The notes: generated by a model from the sequence alone, not told the origin. Counted from the first letter of the stretch, positions 1 to 11,670 are shown. The stretch: 64,000 nucleotides of DNA from Mytilus galloprovincialis (GCF_965363235.1 NC_134850.1:37320602-37384601), one strand, 5' to 3'. A program made the numbers and translations.

Positions 1-16
1 CATATGTGAAAAATAA
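1..16 (+). CDS. 3' end of a C-type lectin gene (paralogue of lectin A), truncated by the window edge
   Basis: Bases 2-16 read I-C-E-K-stop, the same last codons that end lectin A at 16373. The following DNA matches the lectin A 3' flank base for base apart from small changes and two insertions. The stop codon is therefore the end of another lectin copy whose body lies left of the window. In a CTLD this C is the final conserved cysteine. Nothing else of the gene can be seen, so its domain make-up is inferred only from the paralogue. Confidence 0.75.
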
Positions 17-223
17 AAGAAAAGAGCGCAACAACCATAATTGAACAACTTCTCGTCAGATGTTTTTGATAGTTTGCAAAATAACTGGATAGATTTCATG
101 TGGCCATATATTTACTGAATTTGCTGAGTCATTAGCACAGTGGCTATATAGAAGAAATAATTAAATATTATATTAAAATATTTTTTTTGCATTTAATGAA
201 TGGTTAATATACGTTGGTAAGAT

Positions 224-229
224 AATAAA
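224..229 (+). terminator. Candidate polyadenylation signal of the truncated lectin gene
   Basis: AATAAA lies about 210 bases after the stop. The same hexamer is kept at 16583-16588 after lectin A. Both sit in duplicated DNA, so conservation alone is weak support. Confidence 0.35.
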
Positions 230-469
230 CTTTCAATTTAACAATAATTTAACAACTATTTTTTAATATGTTAGATAGATTTTAGATAGGTATACATATC
301 TAGACTGAAAATATTTAAAGAAGATTGAAGTTATAGTAGATTGCAACCAGAGAATATATTTTTTTTAAATTACTGGAGTAAGCGATAGTATGCTTAAATG
401 GTATTGATACAGAAATCATCGATGATCAGAGTTAAACTATACGTTTAACCCACAGAGACCCCTATGTAG

Positions 470-653
470 ATAAACTCATCATAGATACCAGGACTAAATT
501 TTGTATATACGCCAGACGCGCGTTTCGTCTACAAAAGACTCATCAGTGACGCTCGAATCCAAAGAAGTTAAAAAGGCCAAATAAAGTATGAAGTTAAAAA
601 GCATTGAGGACCAAAATTCCTAAATGTTTTGCCAAATACAGCTAAGGTAATAG
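470..653 (+). repeat. R1 dispersed repeat, insertion with visible empty site
   Basis: A 184-bp block interrupts the duplicated flank between 'cctatgtag' and 'aatatat', which are contiguous in copy 2 near 16826-16840. The block holds the R1 hallmarks 'acgcgcgtttcgtctac' and 'catcagtgacgctcg' and ends at 'cagctaaggtaat'. A short TA or TAG duplication is possible at the ends. At least ten R1 copies occur in the window, on both strands. Confidence 0.85.
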
Positions 654-779
654 AATATATATGATAACATTAATAATGTGTTTATTGTTTTCCATAGTTA
701 TTCTGTTTAAAACATTTTGAATGTATAACATTTGCAATGTAATAATATAAATACACTCACCATATGTATCATGATTATA

Positions 780-1164
780 TATAGAGTCTACCACTTCATC
801 GAGTGTGATACGATATTTATCCACTCGAGACAGTTAAATTTTCAAATTGTGGATAAATATCGTATTACACGAGATTTAGTGGTGGATTCTGTTTCTCTAA
901 TTATTTTCAAACAATACGCAGGCAAACTTATTCCTTCTTTGCGACCGATCTGCAAAAATATGTGTTCTTTCAATATGACGTCATCAGGCATGGTCGCCTT
1001 TTTTCATACCGTCACAATAGGAATTTCAGAGGAAAGCAAGAAAATTCGACGTCATAATCAGATTTTAACCAATGAAGTACTGAGATCAAACAAACCACAC
1101 GTTGATTAATTTTTTTTTTATAAAATGGGTACAGAAAGGGATAAATTGACGAAGAATTAGAGAA
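780..1164 (+). mobile_element. MITE-like insertion with foldback at one end
   Basis: A block of about 385 bp is absent from the matching site in copy 2 (near 16950). Its left part, 783-822 and 851-890, forms a hairpin with about 40-bp arms. The remainder is bounded by the inverted ends 'tttctctaatta' (about 893) and 'gaattagagaaa' (about 1152). A reading frame of about 100 codons crosses it but resembles nothing I recognise, and I do not call it a gene. This is probably a non-autonomous DNA element. Confidence 0.6.
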
Positions 1165-1179
1165 AATCGTATACACCAG

Positions 1180-1333
1180 ACAAATACATGCTAGCGATAT
1201 CTGTTGAGCTGTACATGTATATGTATAATAAGACACCCAATTGCAGGATAACAACGAAAAGTAATATATCCTGCAATTTGGTGTCTTATCATACATATAT
1301 ACAGCCCAACAGATATCGCTAGCATCTATTTGT
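1180..1333. repeat. Long foldback (inverted repeat), copy 1
   Basis: Arms of about 70 bp, beginning 'acaaatacatgctagcgata' on the left, pair across a loop at about 1251-1266 with few mismatches. The matching foldback in copy 2 is at 16965-17123, so it was present before the duplication. It is probably a MITE or a DNA-element relic. Confidence 0.75.
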
Positions 1334-1523
1334 ATACTATATAGATATCGATTTAAGCTCCGCCCACTACAGAACTTCGTTTGTCAGCTGCTGTTGATGA
1401 GTGTTGTATGAACCTTCGTGACCTCAGAATGTGTATTGCAGTCGCATTCCAATGACTTGACCTTATGTTAACTTAAGATTGATTTACGTTCTGCTTTTTT
1501 AAAGCCAATTTTCGGCTAACAGA

Positions 1524-1880
1524 TAAATTATCTCCACGGAAATGAGATATGCCAATGCTTATATAACTGCATACCAAATATCATTGAACTTGTGGTTCCC
1601 CTTAAACTGACCTAATCACAAATACATGTAAAATAAGCAAAATTTTCGAAGTCAATAGACCATGACTGAGGGGACAGGGCCAAATAATCTCCATAAAATG
1701 AGATGTTCCAATGCTTATACAACTGCATACCAAATATGAATGACCCACCACTTGTGGTTCACCATAAACTACACATTATCACACACTAAAACATTGTTGA
1801 CGCTGCCGTCACCGACGACGTCACCGGAAACAGCATACCTATGTCTCTCTTTTTGACTCCGTCAAGGCGAGACAAAAAAA
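1524..1880 (+). repeat. Dispersed repeat with two tandem-like units
   Basis: Two related units, about 1525-1615 and 1683-1780, share 'gcttat.caactgcataccaaat' and 'cttgtggttc'. They run into a segment with 'gactccgtcaaggcgagac'. I remember this as a common bivalve dispersed repeat. There is no coding potential. Confidence 0.5.
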
Positions 1881-2124
1881 TCACACACATAAATAAATGG
1901 GCAGCTATAAGGTAATGCGATTGTTTTTACCTGTGACGCCATTTTTTTGTGGCGTTGATATACGTTATGTTAGTGTGAAACACAGTTCGTCATTCTATTA
2001 TGCTGTTTGTGTGTACTGTTCTAAATTAATTTTAGTTATTTGTTGAATATTCTGTGGTAGACATTTCGAAAAAAGTAAAATCAGAAAAATTACTGAACTC
2101 CGAGAAAAATTCAAAAAGGAAAGT

Positions 2125-2560
2125 CACAATCCAATAGAAATATCAAAAGCTCTAACACATCAAACTGTCATGCAAAAATGGCGGATTAAACCGTGTTTCA
2201 TAGCTAGCTGAACCCCTCACTTGTTTGACAGTTGCATCAAATTCCACTATGTTGACAACGATATGTCAACAAAACAAACAGACATACCAGTTAAAAAAGT
2301 CAAAAAAGGGGTATACTGTACTATTATATTATTTATTTAGGCAATTCTCTGTCCTAAGTGTTCTTGAATTTATTTGTACTGTATTCCTGTTCAAGTAGGT
2401 AAAACCAGGTTTAATCCAACTTTTATACATAAGAAAATGTCTGTACCAAGTCAGGAATATGACAGTTGTTATGCATTAGTTTGATGTGTTTGAGCTTTTG
2501 ATTTGGCCATTTGATTAGGACTTATATCCAGAAATTGACAATGAGAGTCGGATTAAAACA
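2125..2560. repeat. R2 repeat, an inverted pair
   Basis: A minus-strand R2 fragment (2125-2205, 'caaaagctctaacacatcaa') and a plus-strand R2 fragment (2395-2560, 'accaagtcaggaatatgaca', 'tttgagctttt') face each other across about 190 bp. Both are non-coding. Confidence 0.7.
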
Positions 2561-2639
2561 AAACTTTACAACATAAGAGATAAATTTCAGCCTTCCAATG
2601 GCGACCTTTTCATTTTAAAACCAAGAGTTCCAAATGGTA

Positions 2640-3100
2640 AAGTTAAAATCATCACTTCGTAAATTTTACTGACGCCATTACGAGTTGGCTGACCGTTATG
2701 GAATATCCGTTTCACAAATGATAACGGATATGTTCCTTAAGTCGTTACTACAAACCCGTTCCCTTTTCATGAATGTGACCTACCGAATTGAACTATTTAC
2801 CGGTTTTGTAATAGCATGAGCAACACGACGGGTGCAACATGAGATAACCTCTAGTTTTGGTGGTTTTTTTTATTGCTGTTGTACCCTTATTTGTGACATT
2901 TTTACCTATTGTGTCTGTTTGTTTTGTTCACACATCGTTGTCAATATTATGGAATTAGCTGCGACTATCATACAAGTTAGAGGTTTAGCTAGCTTTAAAA
3001 CCAGATTTTATAAACCATTTTCTACATAAGAAAATGCCTGTATTAAGTCAGGAATATGGCAGTTGTTATCCATTCGTTTAATGAGGGTTTTTTTTATCTG
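2640..3100 (+). repeat. R4 long form followed by R2
   Basis: 2640-2900 matches the 55320-55500 copy ('gttatggaat.accgtttcaca', 'atgagcaacacgacg'). 2990-3090 is R2. A 65-codon frame inside (2832-3029) is repeat sequence and is not called as a gene. Confidence 0.65.
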
Positions 3101-3344
3101 CCCGAGACCTACATTCATGTATACTTTATGATGGTATGATACTTAACGGGGGGATTGTGTTCGATTTTCATAAGATGAATCAGTTTTATTGAGGTCTGTA
3201 GCTGTCATTTCATTAGTTGCTATTAGTCCTTTGTAGATTTGTGTATCATTGTTTGTTTGCTTAGTTTCATCTGTTACATGTTAACAAAAGGAACATAAAA
3301 CAGGTACCAACGGTTTTCCATACAAAGGCAGCCATATACTTACT

Positions 3345-3545
3345 ACAAACAAACTCATCATAGATATAAGGATTAAAATTTTATATTTCCGCCAGACGTG
3401 CGATTCGTATACAAAAGACTCATCAGTGACGCTCGAATAAAAAAATGTGTAAAAGGCCAAATAAAGTACGAAGTTGAAGAGCATTAAGGACCAAAAGTTC
3501 CTAAAAGTTTTGCCAAATACAGCTAAGGTAATCTATTCCTGAGGA
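3345..3545 (+). repeat. R1 repeat
   Basis: This copy has 'aaactcatcatagatat', 'acgtgcgattcgtatac', 'catcagtgacgctcg' and 'cagctaaggtaatctattcc'. It continues past the point where the copy at 470-653 stops. Confidence 0.8.
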
Positions 3546-3555
3546 AGTAAAGCAT

Positions 3556-4448
3556 TAGTTTTTAAAAAATGCAACTTAAAAGAGACTTAAACATTACCAA
3601 GGTGTTTTCTGAGAGAAACACAACATTAATTCCATCTGTGTATCAGGATTAGGATGGAAGATAATTACAAATAAAAACAATCAGGATTAATCTGCACCAA
3701 GAACGTCCTGGTACCAAAGGATATACATGCAATTACGTTTGAATCTATATGCACAAATTTTAACTCCATAAAATGAAATAATTTCTTTTCATACTACCAT
3801 TTTGTGGATTTCGTTTTTTCACGATATACAACATTTTTGTTCTTGTAATTTTTATAGCTAAAGATACTGTTAAATTTTCATTTCTCTGAACTTCAATATT
3901 GTTTTTGGGGGAATTTTTGACAGTAAGAGGGTAACAATAAAGCGGTACTCTTCATCATCAAGGTAACATTTTATCAAAATGTTATCATAAATCTCACAAA
4001 TGTACAAGCGCTGACTTCTGTCGAGGCACGATATAAAACTGGACATAATCATATCGACACCATTTGATTGTTGAAGTCATTTGATTAAAATTAAATTGGG
4101 ATCGTTGGATTGCTTTTTTCTTAAAAATTGCCCCGGTCTTTTTTTTTTTTTTTATCATAACCCAAAACAAGAAATTTGTATCTACGATTCCCAATTTTAT
4201 AGAAGCTCTGTTTAATGAGACGGTGAAGTCGACCTGTCAATTGAGCATGTGTCTTAATGTTGATGCAAAATTGCAATTAAATTGTAAGATTGAGCAGAAC
4301 ATTTGAAAATCCACTAATCTGATTAACACCGGCATTTCAATGTTCATGGTTCACGATTGCATTTCTTTTAGAGAAAAAAAGATATCAAAGGGGAGATAAA
4401 TTAAATCATGAAAAGGAAGTAATTTACCTATGACAATGATTGACTACA
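3556..4448. other. Upstream region of the TRIM gene
   Basis: About 0.9 kb without recognised repeat or exon. It should hold the TRIM promoter and 5'UTR, but I see no clear TATA box in place. A T-rich run lies at 4138-4154. Confidence 0.4.
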
Positions 4449-6404
4449 ATGGCAACGTGTATGAATGAATGTGATATTTTCACTTGTCCGATATGTTTAG
4501 AGAAACTGAAATCTCCTAAAACTCTACCATGTTCACACAATTTTTGTGAAACATGTATCGGTGAGTTTATTTCATCAACAGAACGTCAGACAGGACATAA
4601 ACTTTCGAGTTATCCATGTCCCGTCTGTAGATCAGTTGTAACGAATACAAATAGAGTGCACGATGCAACGCAATGTGCATCGTCTGTACCCAATTGTTTA
4701 ACAATTTCAGCACAAATGAACCAATCAGAAAATACGAAACAAGAGTGTCATCTGTGCAAAAGACAAAACAATCAACATGTGGCATCATACTGGTGTCGGG
4801 AATGCAATGAAGCGTTTTGTGACGAATGCTTGAGACTTCACAACCTTATGAAGATTTCTGCAGACCATACAGTTGTACATATCGAAGAAATAAATAACTG
4901 TGCTAGTGGAGGCGAGCCTGATTTTAGTCCAATATCCGATAAATGTTCAATTCATAATTCTAAAATATTGGAAGCCTTCTGTTTTGATCATCAGGAACTT
5001 TGCTGTTTGCTTTGCTTAACTATACAGCATAGGAAATGCGAAAATATCCAGGCTATTGAAGAACTGACAAATCTTAACACGGATGGAATAGATTTTTTAA
5101 AATATGAATTGAAAGAAGTAAAAGCTAAAGTTAAAGAACTTATTGAAGAAAAGATAAGCAATTATGAAAAACTCGATAATTCTTTTCAAGCGATCGAGTT
5201 GGCTGCTAAAGCATCCGCTGCTTCAATAAAAGACAGTGTGGATATTCTACTGGCTTCATTTTTAAAGGAACTACATATGTCACGTGAAGCACAAAAAACT
5301 AATTTCGAAGCGAAGATAAAAACTACTGAAAATCTACTGAGCCGTGTTGTTTCATTGACGAAGACTACAGAGTCTGTTCGAGACAATGGTACCTTGAATC
5401 AAATGTTTATTCATTTGAAAAAATCGAAACCTCAATTAAAGTCTAAAATCGTTGAAACAAGCAATATTTTAAATGTAAAAACAGCCGTGGAAGCGAGATT
5501 TGCTGTCAATAAAATATTTCACCAAGTAGAAAAAGCAGTCAGTTTCGGGCAAACCGAAGTGATATGTAATGTACCAATTGACCTGAATGAATTCGTGAAC
5601 TTTAATCCATTGGATACCGGCACAATAACAAACATAAAATTGAGACATAAAAAAACTCTGTCATTTGAGTTTGATGTTAATACTGTATGTATGATGAACT
5701 CGATTATCTTGGTTGGCAGTCAATATGGAGTGTTAAATGCGGTTGATTGTGTGACTAGCAAATGTATAGCGAAAACTACTTTCAACGAAGGGATAAAAAG
5801 ACTGACTTGCGACATCGAAAACCTTACAATTTATGTTTCGTGTTATGATGCATACATATATACTTGCAAGATAGAACAAAATAGATTTGCATTACGTCAG
5901 GAAATTAGAAATAGCAGCAGGCAGGCGCTTACTGGTGGGCTTTGCATCTTTAATGGATTCATGCATATTATCGTTGGGAAAAGCCTGCAAAGGATAAATA
6001 ATGAAAACAAAGAAATAGGCTTACAAAAGTGTTTTGACACACATACAAACTGTGAGAATAAATTTAATGGACTTGCGACTGATATAAAAAACAAACGTTT
6101 ACTTTATACATCTGATACCGACCAAGTAGTAGCAATACAGATAGATGGCACAAAAATATTTTCCTACAAAGACGAAAATATGAAGAAGATAGTTGCCGTT
6201 GCCGTTAATAACCAAGGTTGTATAATAGCATGTGATCTGTCTGGTGCATTGCATGCTATCTCAGAAGATGGATATCAAAGGAAAACTCTGTTAGATGAGT
6301 TTAACAAAATCAAAGCTCCACATGATGTTTGTTTTGATAAGTCTGGCAAAGTTTTGTTAGTTTGTGGCGATAGGTTTTTAGAAATATATGATGTTTTGTT
6401 TTAA
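4449..6404 (+). CDS. TRIM-type RING/B-box protein with C-terminal beta-propeller-like region, single exon
   Basis: The protein is 651 aa, probably a ubiquitin ligase acting in the cytosol in innate signalling or development (family knowledge). Seen from the ATG at 4449 (A at -3, G at +4): a C3HC4 RING with C13, C16, C28, H30, C33, C36, C57 and C60; B-box 1 around residues 100-140 (C100, C103, C116, C119, C124, C127, H131, H140); B-box 2 around 166-197 (C166, H169, C178, C186, C189, H194, C197); a coiled coil at about 205-340; and a repetitive region at about 400-651 that suggests an NHL/WD-like propeller. No SPRY or filamin domain is visible. The frame is open further up only to a TTG at 4440, so the first real Met is 4449. 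There are no introns, unlike the flanking lectins, which suits the expanded intronless bivalve TRIM families. The stop codon overlaps an AATAAA (6403-6408). Confidence 0.9.
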   Translation: MATCMNECDIFTCPICLEKLKSPKTLPCSHNFCETCIGEFISSTERQTGHKLSSYPCPVCRSVVTNTNRVHDATQCASSVPNCLTISAQMNQSENTKQECHLCKRQNNQHVASYWCRECNEAFCDECLRLHNLMKISADHTVVHIEEINNCASGGEPDFSPISDKCSIHNSKILEAFCFDHQELCCLLCLTIQHRKCENIQAIEELTNLNTDGIDFLKYELKEVKAKVKELIEEKISNYEKLDNSFQAIELAAKASAASIKDSVDILLASFLKELHMSREAQKTNFEAKIKTTENLLSRVVSLTKTTESVRDNGTLNQMFIHLKKSKPQLKSKIVETSNILNVKTAVEARFAVNKIFHQVEKAVSFGQTEVICNVPIDLNEFVNFNPLDTGTITNIKLRHKKTLSFEFDVNTVCMMNSIILVGSQYGVLNAVDCVTSKCIAKTTFNEGIKRLTCDIENLTIYVSCYDAYIYTCKIEQNRFALRQEIRNSSRQALTGGLCIFNGFMHIIVGKSLQRINNENKEIGLQKCFDTHTNCENKFNGLATDIKNKRLLYTSDTDQVVAIQIDGTKIFSYKDENMKKIVAVAVNNQGCIIACDLSGALHAISEDGYQRKTLLDEFNKIKAPHDVCFDKSGKVLLVCGDRFLEIYDVLF

Positions 6405-6564
6405 ATAAAACATATTTATCGGTATTTCAATAGTCAGTTTAGATTTACGTTAAACCATCATCTGTAAAATCCTCCATTGGGAACTATTTCTCCTATCCGG
6501 TTCCTCTCCCAAATTGTCGTTCCGACATGCTGTATTACATATTTGTTTTCGTTTGTTATTTTGT

Positions 6565-6925
6565 ACATTAATTAGTCATTTGGTTTTCTCGTTTGAATTG
6601 TCTGTTTTTGGCATATCGGTGCCATAAACAGCTGACTATGCATGCGTTCTACATTAGAAAATGCCTATACCAAGTCAGGAATATGACAGTTGTTATCCAT
6701 TCGTTTGATGTCTTTGAGCTTTTGATTTTGCCATTTGATTATGGACTTTCGGTTTGGAATTTTTCTCGGAGTTCAGTATTTTTTGTGATTTACTTCTTAA
6801 AGGTTAAATATGCTCTTTGTTGAAGGCCGCACGGAGATCTATAGTTAATCATCATCTGTGTCAAGTCATTTTGGCCTTTTGTGGAGAGTTGTCTAATTGG
6901 CAATCATACCACATCTTCTCTTTTA
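6565..6925 (+). repeat. R3 repeat with embedded R2
   Basis: The R3 start ('gttttctcgtttgaattgt') and R3 end ('agttgtctaattggcaatca') flank an R2 core at 6655-6800. The composite form suggests nested insertion or a longer family that contains both parts. Confidence 0.65.
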
Positions 6926-7129
6926 TATTTTAGGTAAAATCACGTTATAAACGTGATAGCGTTGTCATCTCAGTATTTGGAGGCTTTTGGATTGATCCTT
7001 TGTCGGGTCAAACAAAAAACTTTCAAATTGGTTTGTACTGGTTTTGCTTAAAGTACGTGTCTTTTATAAGTAATTGACTGGTCGGCTCAGAGTTAGAATA
7101 TCGTGTCCAACGTATGAGTGACATGTGAC

Positions 7130-7345
7130 TGTAACTTTGAGAACTAGCAGGTTTGAAAATCGGACTTCTCTTGAACTGAATTTTAATGTGCGTATTGTTA
7201 TGCGTTTACTTTTCTATATTGGGTTGAGGTATAGGAGGAGGGTTGAGATCTCATAAACATGTTTAACCCCGCCGCAATTTTGCGACTGTCCCAAGCCAGG
7301 AGCCTCTAGCCTTTGTCGGTTAAGTACAACTCTTGATTATATTTG
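7130..7345 (+). repeat. R6 repeat
   Basis: This copy shares 'cggacttctcttgaactg', 'tttaaccccgccgcaatttt' and 'caggagcctctagcctttgt' with 31240-31440. Confidence 0.7.
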
Positions 7346-7559
7346 TCATTTGTGTGTATCACAAAACTACATTCAATGTTTTCGTCTTGGTATGCATGTA
7401 ATATTTGCCACGTTGAATACCAATCCATAATTGTTCATTACTAAACCAGTTAACAAGGTTTCATTGTGTTGGTACTTTTTTTGTATCTTAGTTTTTTTCT
7501 CTGTTGATTTTCTCTTTGTTTTAGAGGCATCAGTTCACATATTTATTATATAATTAAAT

Positions 7560-7960
7560 AAACTCATCATATATACCAGGAATAAAATTTCAAATTTACG
7601 CCAGACGCGCGTTTCGTCTACAAAAGACTCATCAGTGACTCTCGAATCCAAAAAAGTTTAAAAGACCAAATAAAGTACGAAGTCCAAGAGCATTCAGGCC
7701 AAAAGTTCTTGAAGTTTCGCCAAATACAGCTTAGGTTATCTATTCCTGAGGTAGAAAAGCCTTAGTTTTTCAAAAAATAACTGTTTTGTTAACCGTTAAT
7801 TTATAATTATGAACATATTAATGATAACTCAAGACACCACAGAAGTGCTGACCACTGGGCTGGTGATAACCTCGGGAAAATCAGTTTCCAACAGCAGTGG
7901 CATCGACCCAGTGGTTGCAAATTAACTCTAATCATAGATACCAGGATTAAAAGGGATACC
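7560..7960 (+). repeat. R1 repeat, longest copy
   Basis: This copy extends R1 past 'aggttatctattcctgaggt' through 'gctgaccactgggctggtga' to a repeated 'catagataccaggattaaaa' at the far end. A related tail occurs at 18030-18120 and 54715-54760. Full R1 is therefore near 400 bp, and most copies are truncated. Confidence 0.75.
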
Positions 7961-8229
7961 GGCCTTAGGTATTAGGTAGCGTCAGTGAGACAGCAAGGTA
8001 AATAAAAATACCCTATTTTCTGCATGTAAGCGGATTATTTTTTCTTCAACTAAATAATTAAAACGTACGCTCGTTGCTGCGTGTAAACTGTTAAGAAGTG
8101 AAACGGTAAATATAAGAGAAAACGAAGACATGATTGCAATAATGTCTTTATTATTTAATACTAGAGGTGACAAATTGGCAATCATACCACATCTCTTTTT
8201 TATATGAAACACCCTTAAGGTTGTTTTGA

Positions 8230-9640
8230 CTGACAATTCTGCACACAGAATGGGTCAAAGATATGGTGTGCAAATAAGGTAACCGCAGTTAAACCTAGCT
8301 ATTTGACATGTTGAACGAGAAGAGATAATGAGTTGAATGGAGATTGTAGCTACTTACTTAATGAAATGTACTTAGAAGTCAAGTGCCAGTCGTATAAAAG
8401 TGTTGAATGCGAAAGTTCGTTTATACTATTATTCATTGGCACTTTTTATTTACAAAAAGAAATCATCCCCCCCAAAAAAACATTGATCGAAAAATTATCA
8501 ACGGCGATACTATTGTGACTATAAAAAAACGGGTATCTTACAGAGTAAGACGTAGATGTTCCATAATTATGTTTTTAAAATATCTACCTTCTGTTGCTTA
8601 TCTAACCCTGAAATGATTAAACACCATTTGTTGTTTACTTCTAAAATTTGAGTTTTAACTGCATCGTTTCTTTTTCTACAACTAGAGTAGTAGTTTACAA
8701 TCAATGTCCTTCAGATGAACGTGTTTCTTTTTCATTCTCTGCACCTTTATCATTTCGCTCGTTTTTGTTATCAGATTATTCCGAATGACATTTGGTGAAA
8801 CCAACAAATAGGTTTTTTCTGATTCCAACAGTTTATAACTGTAAAGAAGATTCCATAATAAGAGTAGCGATGCTCTTTTGAATAATAAGTTCTCGTACTT
8901 GGAAGGAGTATCTATATTCATCGTAAATTCCTATTTAAAAACCCAACCCTTTCCTAACCTGAGACAGTATTATAATAGCACAACATAAGTGCAAACAATA
9001 GAAATCAGTGCAAAAGGTTTAAACTCATCTGATCGATGCAAAGCATAAACGCAAGTAACAAAACAACATAAAGACACAAAGTACATATCTGAGAGTACTA
9101 GCAGTTACTAGAACTTGTTCCGTACCGTTGATAACTGATATAAAAACATGTTTCCCAAAACAAAAGGTAAATTGTTACACACACATTGGATTAAGTGTAA
9201 CGACTTTATGAACGTATAGAAAATCATGACCTTGCATTTTTCATGCTACTTTTAGAACTAGTTTAGCTTATTTATTTGTCTGCTTTGCATGTGCTTATAA
9301 TCTAGTTAAGTGTTTTACTTGCTTGTGTTTCCTTTCATATATATCAACTTTTTCTAATGAAATATATCTGTCTTTATATTGTCTATTGTGTGTGCTGTAT
9401 ATGTCCTATATGTCTTAATATTGTATGTGTTGTTATTGTTATTAATGTTGGCAAAAAGATCTACAGAGCTTATGTTTAGAGTATTTCATGTAACCCCACT
9501 TAACATAAATTTTCTTATCTTATCTTATCTTATCACAATTACAAAATTATTAGTATAGACACGATTTTGGACCGTAAGCCTTACTATGTTGTGTTTTGTA
9601 AAGAGTAAAATAATAAAAATAACGAACCCTAAGGGACATT
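8230..9640. other. Intergenic, no gene seen
   Basis: AT-rich sequence with short frames only, including a frame of about 79 codons at 8682-8921 (-) without recognisable domains. The 3' part holds a 'tcttatcttatcttatc' pentamer run near 9511-9530. Confidence 0.5.
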
Positions 9641-9664
9641 CTAAACGGAACGTCCCTAAGCAAT

Positions 9665-9790
9665 TGGCAATATCAAAAGCTCAAACTTATCAAGCAAATG
9701 GATAACAACCGTCATATTCCTGACTTGGTACAGGCAAAATCTTCTTATGTAAAACAAATGGTGGATTTAACCTGGTTTTCAAGCTACCTA
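9665..9790 (-). repeat. R2 repeat
   Basis: Reverse-strand copy with 'gtcatattcctgacttggta' and 'caaaatcttcttatgt'. Its ends match the other R2 copies. Confidence 0.7.
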
Positions 9791-9997
9791 GATATATACA
9801 AAATGTTTTTTGTCTTTTTCGTTTACTCTTTTTTTATTGCGTTTTCATTTCGGCTGTCGTATTAATTTAATTATACATTTGACATCATCCGCCTTCTTTG
9901 GTTAATATTTATTACAATGAACATTGCAATACAACAGTTGCTTATAATTGGGCATGAAGAGAAATATATTTAAGTTAGGTGAATATTTTTGACAAAT

Positions 9998-10590
9998 GAA
10001 ACTAGAGGCTCTCAAGAGCCTGTGTCGCTCACCTTGGTCTATGTGCATATTAAACAATGGACACAGATAAATTCATGACAAAATTGTGTTTTGGTGATCA
10101 TAATGTGTTTGTAGAGCTTAATTTACTGGACATACTTCTTGCTACAGTTATCTCTATCTATAATGAACTTGGCCCAGTAATTACAGTGGAAAATATATTC
10201 TACAAATTTACAAAAATTTACAAAAATTGTTAAAAAATTACTATAAAGGGCAATAACTCCTTAAGGGATAACTTGACAATTTTGGTCATAATAGATTATT
10301 TTATCCTCTGTCAGATTTCCTCTAAATGCTTTGGTTTTTGAGTTATAAGCCAAAAACTGAATTTTACCCCTATGTTCTATTTTTAGCCATGGTAGCCATC
10401 TTGGTTGGTTGGCCGGGTCACCGGACACATTTTTAAAACTAGATACCCCAATGATGATTGTGGCCAAGTTTGGTTTGATTTGGCCCAGTAGTTTCAGAGG
10501 AGAAGATTTTTGTAAAAGTTATCGACGACGGACGACGGACGCAAAGTGATGGGAAAAGCTCACTTGGCCCTTTCGGCCAATTGAGATAAA
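9998..10590 (+). repeat. R7, bivalve-type dispersed repeat
   Basis: The block begins 'ctagaggctctcaagagcct' and ends near 'ctcacttggccctttcggcc', with 'gacgacggacgacggacg' before the end. I remember this boundary pair from many bivalve loci. Minus-strand frames inside it (10261-10642) are not genes. Confidence 0.65.
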
Positions 10591-10809
10591 AATGATATAA
10601 CATCACAATGACAAACACAGTCATGTTCACACACACAAACAATACAAAATACTTTTAAAAAGTAAACTAAGGGTTATATAATAATTTAAGCTCTTTATCG
10701 CCTATAGAAAAGTTGCCCCATAAAAGAAAAGGTAGGACCAAGCAACTTGTTTGTGCACTTAAACGAAAATTCTTATCAGCATTAATCTATCAAAATAATC
10801 CTTATATTC

Positions 10810-10945
10810 TACATACCAAGTCAAGACCTGAAAGTTGTTGTTTATTAGTTTGATGTGTTTTATCTTTTGATTTTGTCATTTGATTAGGGACTTTCCGTTT
10901 TAAATTTTCCTCGGAGTTCAGTATTTTTTTGATTTTACTTTTATT
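10810..10945 (+). repeat. R2 repeat
   Basis: Contains 'gttgtttattagtttgatgt' and 'cggagttcagtattttttt' in R2 order. It accounts for half of a 123-codon minus-strand frame there. Confidence 0.65.
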
Positions 10946-10949
10946 TGTT

Positions 10950-11662
10950 GTTAGGATCTGAGTCTGTCGGAAATCATCATCTAAATTTTGAACTTGTATG
11001 GCATACTGACTTCTTATATTTAGTGCAATACATAATAAAATTCTAAAATATTTTATTTCAAGATTTTGTCGACTATAGAGCCCTGTCTTCCTTAACGCAA
11101 AATAAAGGAGATTTATTTTAATAGGATTTATCCTCATTCGATCGAATCGTTGCTTTAAAGGAATTTCTATCAATAACTTCCTAACATCGAGTATACATTT
11201 TTATTTATTTTGCAAAAGCTAGCTAATATCCTTTGGTTTCACCTTCACCTTGTATATTTATTCATTTTCCGTCATTTAAAGAACAATTGTTTATCTAGCA
11301 CTCGCATAAAAAAAAAACCAATTAAATGTTACCATTTAAATGTCTATTCATAAAACGTAATGCATTTTTGAAAAATGGACTGACTAAATGTATAGAAAAA
11401 AATCGTTGATGAATTTAAATTTGAAAGATGAATAATTTAGTTTAATGACTTTACAATTTATAACTACTGGACTAAAGCCTGAAATCTATTATGTATAAAT
11501 ACATTTAAACTTATTGTTCAATAACTCATTTTTTCCAAAGCTCATTGCCGCAATCAATGTTTGTTTTATTCATTTTGATTCTTAAATCGGTCACAAAAAC
11601 AATTTCGTGGTAACTTGGGAGATGTTAAATTAAATATAGTTGATATTAAATTTTTCTATCAA
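10950..11662. other. Upstream region of lectin A
   Basis: No recognised repeat or exon. AT-rich sequence, presumably holding promoter and enhancer DNA. Confidence 0.4.
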
Positions 11663-11670
11663 TATAAATA
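11663..11670 (+). promoter_or_regulatory. Candidate TATA box of lectin A
   Basis: TATAAATA lies 39 bases before the ATG at 11709. A start site 25-30 bases downstream would leave a very short 5'UTR. The DNA is AT-rich, so chance is possible. Confidence 0.3.

Larger units (their letters stand above)
17..1523 (+). repeat. Duplicated lectin 3' flank, copy 1 (partner 16374-17315)
   Basis: The sequence runs parallel to 16374-17315 with high identity and then diverges abruptly after 'aaagccaattttcggc'. Copy 1 is about 565 bp longer. The extra length is explained by two insertions (470-653 and 780-1164) that are absent at the matching sites of copy 2. This marks a segmental duplication that carried a lectin 3' end and its flank. 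Confidence 0.85.

Noticed and set aside
732-1109. 125-codon plus-strand frame as a gene
   Set aside because: It lies mostly in an inserted foldback element absent from the duplicate locus, with no recognisable domain.
4440-4448. TTG at 4440 as the TRIM start
   Set aside because: TTG is not a normal start in animal genes. The ATG at 4449 has good context and leaves the RING complete.
10802-11173. 123-codon minus-strand frame
   Set aside because: Its C-terminal half is repeat R2 read backwards. The rest is low-complexity AT-rich sequence.
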